Assembly (NCBI GenBank): GCA_945861155.1
Contig: CAMATN010000002.1
Location: 1 to 64,000, forward strand
Direction of reading: 5' to 3'
From: Rhizobium sp. Q54
GTDB lineage: Bacteria > Pseudomonadota > Alphaproteobacteria > ATCC43930 > CGMCC-115725
DNA: 64,000 nt
The notes below the pieces were generated by a model. The model was given only the letters and a program-made list of their open reading frames with translations, ran no database searches and was not told where the DNA came from. The position numbers were made by a program, and so were the translations under genes. Within the stretch, counting starts at the first letter, position 1. The number at the start of each line of letters is the position of its first letter. Of the stretch, positions 57,942 through 64,000 are shown in pieces.

Positions 57942-59774
57942 ATGCCGCCGCCCTTGCTTCTGCTACAGGATATCACCCTTACCTTTGGGGTCACGCCGCT
58001 CCTGTCCGGCGCGGAACTTGCCGTAGCCGCCGGCGACCGGCTCTGCCTGGTCGGGCGCAACTGCTCGGGCAAATCCACGCTGCTGCGCATTGCCGCCGGC
58101 CTCGTACAGCCTGACAGCGGGCGCCGCTTCGCCCAGCCCGGCGCCACGATCCGCTACCTGCCGCAGGAGCCCGACCTCTCCGGGTTCGCCACCGCGCTCG
58201 CCTATGTCGAGGACGGGCTCGATCCCGAGGCGGCCGAGAGTCGTCCCCCGGATCGCCACCGGGCGCTTTATCTGCTCAAGGAACTCGGCCTCACCGGCGC
58301 CGAAAACCCGGAATCGCTGTCGGGCGGCGAGGCTCGTCGCGCCGCGCTCGCCCGGGCGCTCGCCCCCTCGCCCGACATCCTCCTGCTCGACGAGCCGACC
58401 AACCATCTCGACCTGCCCGGCATCGAATGGCTGGAGCGCGAGCTGGCGGGCATGCGCTCGGGCATCGTGCTGATCAGCCACGACCGCCGGCTGCTCGAAC
58501 GCATTTCCCGCGGCACGGTCTGGCTCGACCGCGGCATCACCCGCACCCTCGACGAGGGTTTCACCGCGTTCGAGCCCTGGCGCGATACGGTGCTCGAGCA
58601 GGAAGAGACCGAGTTTCACAAGCTCGGCCGCAAGATCGCGATGGAGGAGGATTGGCTGCGCTACGGCGTTTCCGCCCGGCGCACCCGCAACCAGCGCCGA
58701 CTCGCCGATCTGTTTGCGCTGCGCCGCAAACGCAAGGAACAACGCGGCGCGCAGGGCATGGTCCGGCTCGACGCGGCGCAAGCCGATCTGTCCGGCCGGC
58801 TGGTTGCAGCGGCGCAAGGGATCGCGAAATCCTATGGGGGCCGCCCGGTCGTGCGCGATTTCTCGACCCGGATCATGCGCGGCGACCGGGTCGGCATTGT
58901 CGGCCCCAACGGCGCCGGCAAGACGACGTTGCTGAACCTGCTGACCGGCGCGCTCGCGCCCGATGCGGGCGAGGTCCGGCTCGGGACCAACCTCGCGCAG
59001 GTGACGCTCGACCAGCGCCGCGAGACCCTCGACCCGCAACAGACCCTGAGCGACGCGCTGACCGGCGGCGGCGGCGACAATGTCACGGTCGGCGGCCAGA
59101 CCCGGCATGTCGTCGGCTACATGAAAGACTATCTGTTCCGCCCCGAGCAGGCCCGCACCCCGGTCGGCGTCCTGTCCGGCGGCGAGCGCGCCCGGCTGAC
59201 CCTGGCACGCGCCTTCGCCCTTCCCTCCAACCTCTTGGCGCTCGACGAGCCGACCAACGATCTCGATCTCGAAACCCTCGATTTGTTGCAGGAGAAGCTG
59301 GCCGAGTATCCCGGCACGGTGCTGCTGGTCAGCCACGACCGCGATTTCCTCGACCGCGTCGTGGTCGCCACCATCGCCACCGAAGGGAACGGGCGCTGGA
59401 CCGAATACGCCGGCGGCTACACCGACATGCTGGCCCAGCGCGGAACGGCGCCGGCAACGGCCGCGGTGGCAAAGCGACCGCGTGCGGTGACTGAGGCCGG
59501 CGCACAGCCAGCCGCCCGCTCCCGCCGGATGAGTTTCAACGATCGACACGCGCTGGAGACATTGCCGGCCCGGATCGCGGCGTTACAGACGCAGATCGCC
59601 GGGCTGAATGCCGTCCTCGCCGACCCGGATTTGTACGCCAGCGATCCCGGACGGTTCAGCAAAACGACAGCGTCGCTCGCCACAGCACGGGACCAACTGG
59701 CCGCAGCCGAGGAACAGTGGCTGACCCTGGAAATGCAGCGCGAGGAGATCGAGGCGCTCGAACCAAAAACCTGA
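57942..59774 (+). CDS. ABC-F family ATPase (Uup-like)
   Basis: Two ABC modules: LVGRNCSGKSTLLR, LSGGEARRAALARALAPSPDILLLDEPTNHLD, GPNGAGKTTLLNLLTG, LSGGERARLTLARAF...ALDEPTNDLD. Confidence 0.95.
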   Translation: MPPPLLLLQDITLTFGVTPLLSGAELAVAAGDRLCLVGRNCSGKSTLLRIAAGLVQPDSGRRFAQPGATIRYLPQEPDLSGFATALAYVEDGLDPEAAESRPPDRHRALYLLKELGLTGAENPESLSGGEARRAALARALAPSPDILLLDEPTNHLDLPGIEWLERELAGMRSGIVLISHDRRLLERISRGTVWLDRGITRTLDEGFTAFEPWRDTVLEQEETEFHKLGRKIAMEEDWLRYGVSARRTRNQRRLADLFALRRKRKEQRGAQGMVRLDAAQADLSGRLVAAAQGIAKSYGGRPVVRDFSTRIMRGDRVGIVGPNGAGKTTLLNLLTGALAPDAGEVRLGTNLAQVTLDQRRETLDPQQTLSDALTGGGGDNVTVGGQTRHVVGYMKDYLFRPEQARTPVGVLSGGERARLTLARAFALPSNLLALDEPTNDLDLETLDLLQEKLAEYPGTVLLVSHDRDFLDRVVVATIATEGNGRWTEYAGGYTDMLAQRGTAPATAAVAKRPRAVTEAGAQPAARSRRMSFNDRHALETLPARIAALQTQIAGLNAVLADPDLYASDPGRFSKTTASLATARDQLAAAEEQWLTLEMQREEIEALEPKT

Positions 59775-59912
59775 TTCGCCTGATCATCGACGCCAGCTAT
59801 AGGTGGCAAGCGATCGCCCGATCCAGCACCGTACATGGACGGAATGCGCCAATAACAGATGCTGCTACGGCACCGCCTTGCGCACGGATGAGCGCGCCCT
59901 GAGATTAGAAGA

Positions 59913-61313
59913 ATGACCCCGACCGCTACCCAGCTCAAATTTCGCCTGGATCAGCGCCGCCGTTGGTTCGATAATGAATGGCTTTTCAAATGGCACCACA
60001 TTGGCGGTCAGCGCGTCGTCGAGATTGATATGTTCGACGGGCGGCAGGCACGATACGCCGGCATCAAATTTGACGGCAGTTCTCGTGACGTGTTTTGGGA
60101 TGCCGTCGCACGCGGGGTTCGGAAGGAGGTCATTGAACAGTTCGCCTGGGTAGAGGAGCGCGTTCGTGTCTATGCGCGCACGCAGACCGAGGTGGCGGTC
60201 GACGAGTGCGCGGGCTTATTGGCGGCCTTCGCCCAATCTGTGCGCTATGCCGCAGTCCAGAAGGACAGAATCCTCCGCGGCGACGGTCTTAACTTTCCGC
60301 CCCAGCAGGACGCCGGTATCTGGGTCGACGTGTCCGCCGGCGACATCGCTCGCCAAGCCGCGGCGCTCAAAGCGGCGCTGTTCCCACCGCAAACGGGTGT
60401 CCCGACCGGGGCAGTTCCGACGGTCCGCACCGCAACTGAAAGCGACAAACCCATTCCTGCCTACCAGGTCGCCCTATCATTTGCCGGTGAGCAGCGCGAA
60501 TACGTGGAGGCTGTCGCTCGCGCGCTGCATGCGCGTGGGATCGCGGTCTTCTATGATCGCTTCGAGCCCGTCACTCTCTGGGGCAAGGATGGGGCTGAAT
60601 TCTTCCATCAGTTGTTCGCGGCCGACACCGCCTACGTCGTGATGTTCATCTCCAGGGATTATGTCGCCAAGAAATGGACTCGCCACGAACGGCGCGCGGC
60701 GCTGAGTCGCGTGATCGCAGAGGAAGGCGAGTACGTTTTGCCCGTCCGATTCGACGACAGCATCGTCCCTGGCCTGCCCGATACGGTTCAGTATCTGAGG
60801 ACACAGGACTATGACCCGGCGGCCCTCGCCGCTCTGATTTCAGAGAAAATTGGCGTCCCTCCACTCACTGCCAAGGCATCCGACGTGCCCCCGCCTCAGG
60901 TCAGCTCGCTCGCGGGCGAGATCGCGTTCGACTACAGCGCGTTCAATGGCCGCTTCATCATCGGCTCAGGGGTGCGGCAATTTGAGACGATGTGGTCGAA
61001 GTCGAGCGACACGAGCATCACGCTTTACAACGACCCGCCGTCGATCAACGGGATTGCCGTGGTGCGGGGCGCAACTCGCATCGCCGATGTCTCCGATGCG
61101 TCGGTCTACGATTACACGTCGCGGACGCGGCGGCCGCAGCTCGGCGAAATAGCCGTACTGCGGAATATCCAAGGCTTCTATGCCGCGATTCATATTCTCC
61201 GTATCGACGACGACACGCGCGGCGCCGATCGCGACGAGATCCGGATCCGGTTTGCGATTCAGCCTGACGGTTCACCGTCGTTTTCCGCCTATACGGACGA
61301 CGCAATGACATGA
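59913..61313 (+). CDS. TIR-domain protein with uncharacterised N- and C-terminal domains
   Basis: Central YQVALSFAGEQREYVEAVARALHARGIAVFYDRFEPVTLWGKDGAEFFHQLFAADTAYVVMFISRDYVAKKWTRHERRAAL; candidate catalytic Glu259 in WTRHE. Confidence 0.85.
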   Translation: MTPTATQLKFRLDQRRRWFDNEWLFKWHHIGGQRVVEIDMFDGRQARYAGIKFDGSSRDVFWDAVARGVRKEVIEQFAWVEERVRVYARTQTEVAVDECAGLLAAFAQSVRYAAVQKDRILRGDGLNFPPQQDAGIWVDVSAGDIARQAAALKAALFPPQTGVPTGAVPTVRTATESDKPIPAYQVALSFAGEQREYVEAVARALHARGIAVFYDRFEPVTLWGKDGAEFFHQLFAADTAYVVMFISRDYVAKKWTRHERRAALSRVIAEEGEYVLPVRFDDSIVPGLPDTVQYLRTQDYDPAALAALISEKIGVPPLTAKASDVPPPQVSSLAGEIAFDYSAFNGRFIIGSGVRQFETMWSKSSDTSITLYNDPPSINGIAVVRGATRIADVSDASVYDYTSRTRRPQLGEIAVLRNIQGFYAAIHILRIDDDTRGADRDEIRIRFAIQPDGSPSFSAYTDDAMT

Positions 61314-61419
61314 GCTCCCTTAGCAAGAGACCTCCTGTGCGGATTCCAGAGCGCTCATTAGTCACGACCTTCACAACTGGTGCATGGCCTGCTGAGGCCG
61401 GCATATTGAGGATCACGAG

Positions 61420-62436
61420 ATGAGAGCCTATCGCATCGATCGCTTTGGCGGCGTTGACGGCATCGTACTCGGGTCGCGCGACGATCCGCTTCCGGGCGCT
61501 GGGCAAATCCTGCTTCGGGTGCGCGCGACGTCGCTGAATTACCGCGATCTGATGGTGCTGAAGGGCGGCGGACGCGGTCCGACCAGGCTCGGGGTGGTGC
61601 CGCTGAGCGACGGCGCGGGAGAGGTCGCGGCGGTCGGGGAGGGGGTCGGCCGGGTGGCGGTCGGCGACCGGGTCATCGGCTGCTTCCATCCGCGCTGGTT
61701 CGGCGGGCCGATCCGCCCCGAATACCTGACCGACCGCCTCGGCGCCAATCTCGACGGCATGCTGGCCGAATACGCGATCGTCAGCGAGGAAGCGGTTGTC
61801 AGGCTGCCGGGCGATTTGTCGTTTGAGGAGGCCGCGACCCTGCCCTGCGCCGCGGTGACCGCGTGGGTGGCGCTGACCGGCCATCGACGGGTCACCGCCG
61901 GTGACACGGTGTTGACGCAAGGCTCCGGCGGCGTCTCGATCTTCGCGCTGCAATTCGCGCGGCTGCTTGGCGCCCGGGTCATCGCGACGACATCGTCGGC
62001 CGCAAAGGCCGAGCGGCTGACGGCGCTCGGCGCCGCGGCGGTCATCAACTATGTCGAGACCCCGGAGTGGCACGAAGAGGTGGCCCGGCTGACCGACGGC
62101 CAGGGCGCCGATTGCGTCGTCGAGATCGGCGGGCCGGGCACGCTGGCGCATTCGATCAAATCGCTCGCGGTCGGCGGCCATATCAGCCTGATCGGCTCCA
62201 GCCTGTCGCGCTCGGGGATCGCGCTCGACCCGCTGCTGCTGGGCGGGCGGGGCATGACGCTCGGGTCGATCAGCGTCGGCAGCCGGGCCGATTTCGAGGC
62301 GATGAACCGGGCGATCGCACAGCATCGCCTGCGGCCGGTCATCGATCGGGTCTTCCCGTTCGCCGAGGCGGCAGAGGCCTACCGCTATTTCGAGAGAAGG
62401 GCACATTTCGGCAAGGTCGTGATAAGCCACGGCTGA
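61420..62436 (+). CDS. NAD(P)-dependent alcohol dehydrogenase (MDR, quinone-oxidoreductase-like)
   Basis: SLNYRDLMVLKGGG, VLTQGSGGVSIFALQFARLLGARVIATTSSAAKAERL. Confidence 0.94.
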   Translation: MRAYRIDRFGGVDGIVLGSRDDPLPGAGQILLRVRATSLNYRDLMVLKGGGRGPTRLGVVPLSDGAGEVAAVGEGVGRVAVGDRVIGCFHPRWFGGPIRPEYLTDRLGANLDGMLAEYAIVSEEAVVRLPGDLSFEEAATLPCAAVTAWVALTGHRRVTAGDTVLTQGSGGVSIFALQFARLLGARVIATTSSAAKAERLTALGAAAVINYVETPEWHEEVARLTDGQGADCVVEIGGPGTLAHSIKSLAVGGHISLIGSSLSRSGIALDPLLLGGRGMTLGSISVGSRADFEAMNRAIAQHRLRPVIDRVFPFAEAAEAYRYFERRAHFGKVVISHG

Positions 62437-62461
62437 TGTCCGGACAAACCAGGAGAAAACG

Positions 62462-63319
62462 ATGAACTGGACCGATCGGCGCCGGAAATTCCGCGCCATC
62501 CTGAAGGGCGAGCGCTGCTATCACCCGGCCTCGGTGTTCGATCCGCTATCGGCGCGGATCGCCCAGGATCTCGGGTTCGAGGTCGGCATGTTCGCCGGCT
62601 CGACCGCCTCGCTGACGGTGCTCGGCGCGCCCGATCTAATTCTGCTGACGCTTAGCGAGTTCGCCGCGCAGGCCTATCGCATCAACAGCGCCTTCGAGGT
62701 GCCGCTGCTGGTCGATGCCGACCACGGCTATGGCAATGCGCTCAACGTGATGCGCACGGTGCGGGAGCTGGAAACCGCCGGTGTGTCGGCGCTGACGATC
62801 GAGGACACGGCGCTGCCGCGCGGATACGGGGCTGGCGCCGGCGGCCTGATCTCGATCGAGGAGGGCGCCGCCAAGATGCGCGCGGCGCTCGCGGCGCGGC
62901 AGGACCCGGATCTGGTGATCGTCGGCCGCACCATCGCGATGGGGCTGACCAGCACCGAGGACGCCATCGCGCGCGCCAAGGCCTACGCGGCGGCCGGGGT
63001 GGACGCGTTCTTTTTTGTCGGGATGCAAACGCGCGCGCAACTCGAAGCCGCGGCGGCGGCGATCGACATCCCGATCATCATCGGCGGCGGTGCGGAGTTG
63101 ACCGATCTGGATTATCTCGGCTCAAAGCGGGTGCGCGTCGCGCTGCAAGGGCACCAGCCGATCATGGCGGCGGCGCAGGCGGTCCACGACACGCTGAAGG
63201 CGTTGCGCGACGGCGTGAAGCCGAAGGATCTGACGGGCGTGCCGTCAGCCGCGTTCATGGCGAAAGCGACCCGCGATGCCGACTATCAGCGCTGGACCAA
63301 CGAATTCCTCGGCGGCTGA
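62462..63319 (+). CDS. Isocitrate lyase/PEP mutase family protein, oxaloacetate-decarboxylase-like
   Basis: VLGAPDLILLTLSEFAAQAYRI, PLLVDADHGYGNALNVMRTVRELETAGVSALTIEDT. Confidence 0.92.
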   Translation: MNWTDRRRKFRAILKGERCYHPASVFDPLSARIAQDLGFEVGMFAGSTASLTVLGAPDLILLTLSEFAAQAYRINSAFEVPLLVDADHGYGNALNVMRTVRELETAGVSALTIEDTALPRGYGAGAGGLISIEEGAAKMRAALAARQDPDLVIVGRTIAMGLTSTEDAIARAKAYAAAGVDAFFFVGMQTRAQLEAAAAAIDIPIIIGGGAELTDLDYLGSKRVRVALQGHQPIMAAAQAVHDTLKALRDGVKPKDLTGVPSAAFMAKATRDADYQRWTNEFLGG

Positions 63320-63339
63320 CGCGGCAGCCAAGTGAGAGC

Positions 63340-64000
63340 CTAAGTGACCTGGAAGCGGTGGTCGTCGTCGCTCGCCATGTCGTGCACGAGATTGATCTCC
63401 CAGGCGAGGTATTCGCGCATCGCCGCTTCCCGGTCCTGACCCCGCTCGCGCGCCGAGAGAACGACATCGTCGGGCTCGCCGGCCATGCGGGTCGCACCGG
63501 TTTCCAGCGGGAAGCCGGTTCGGACCCACGCCTGCGTTCCGCCCGACAGCACCATGACCGGGACCCTCCCGGCGCCGGCGATGTCGGAAGCGGCGAGGCG
63601 CGCCAGCGCATCGTCCGGCGACGTCAGTACGACCGTTTCCGCCTTTGGGAGCGCCGCCAGGGCCTCGGGGAGCCGCGAGCGGACCGCGAACCAGGCGCCC
63701 GGAATATGGCCCTGGGCATAGCGCCGGCTGGTGTCGAGATCGATGATTGCGGCAGTGCCGGCCGCCAGCTGCTCGCGCAATCCGGCCGGCTCGATGGTCG
63801 TTACGGTAACGCCATCCAACCCGAGCGCGCGCGGCGCGTGAGGTCCGCTGACCCAGTCGTCCTCCGCCCAGCCGCCTTCTGCCGCATTGGCGGCGAGCAC
63901 CGCGACCTCGGTCCAGCCCATCTGCTTCAGCCACGACGCGGTTATCGTCGCCCGGACGCCGTCATTATCGACCAGCACGATCCGCGCGCCCCAAATCGCG
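63340..64000 (-). CDS. Rhodanese-domain sulfurtransferase, truncated at the window edge
   Basis: Open to base 64000 (AIWGARIVLVDNDGVRATITASWLKQMGW...; AAIIDLDTSRRYAQGHIPGAW). Confidence 0.88.
   Translation of the reverse strand, partial: AIWGARIVLVDNDGVRATITASWLKQMGWTEVAVLAANAAEGGWAEDDWVSGPHAPRALGLDGVTVTTIEPAGLREQLAAGTAAIIDLDTSRRYAQGHIPGAWFAVRSRLPEALAALPKAETVVLTSPDDALARLAASDIAGAGRVPVMVLSGGTQAWVRTGFPLETGATRMAGEPDDVVLSARERGQDREAAMREYLAWEINLVHDMASDDDHRFQVT

Noticed and set aside
57963-59549. 528 aa minus-strand ORF opposite the ABC-F gene
   Set aside because: Shadow ORF; the plus strand has two intact ABC modules

Overview
This 64 kb GC-rich window looks like an alphaproteobacterial chromosome segment, Rhodospirillales-like by gene order (inference). 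From left to right it contains:
- a Dpp/Opp-type peptide ABC transporter (the solute-binding protein is cut by the left edge), with cupin, RidA and family III CoA-transferase genes
- a Tad/Cpa pilus-assembly locus (cpaABCDEF-tadBC plus a TPR lipoprotein) with no visible Flp pilin
- alaS, two large membrane-protein genes and recA
- a long conserved housekeeping block: nfuA-like, tsaB, rimI, mucR-like, fur-like, olsB/olsA-like, miaB, phoH-like, ybeY, corC-like, lnt, XRE regulator, metK, trmB, rimP, nusA, ylxR, infB, rbfA, truB, rpsO, pnp
- a glycerophosphodiesterase, a nitronate-monooxygenase-like protein, an Irr-like Fur-family regulator, a DUF1800/DUF1501/NHL-propeller cluster, rubrerythrin/CCG-FeS/DUF3501, an ABC-F ATPase, a TIR-domain protein, an alcohol dehydrogenase, an oxaloacetate-decarboxylase-like protein and a partial rhodanese.
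I recognised no rRNA, tRNA, CRISPR array, transposase or prophage by eye. The observations most worth a second look are: a three-part TIR protein in a gene-sized insertion; a DUF1800-DUF1501-NHL cluster without obvious export signals, with two sequence-related hairpins flanking the NHL gene; an Irr-box-like palindrome upstream of rubrerythrin; and many short (11-24 bp) tandem duplications at gene junctions. One of these duplications appears to have frameshifted and shortened tsaB, and another expanded the N-terminus of rimI. All assignments are by reading the translations; no database search was run.
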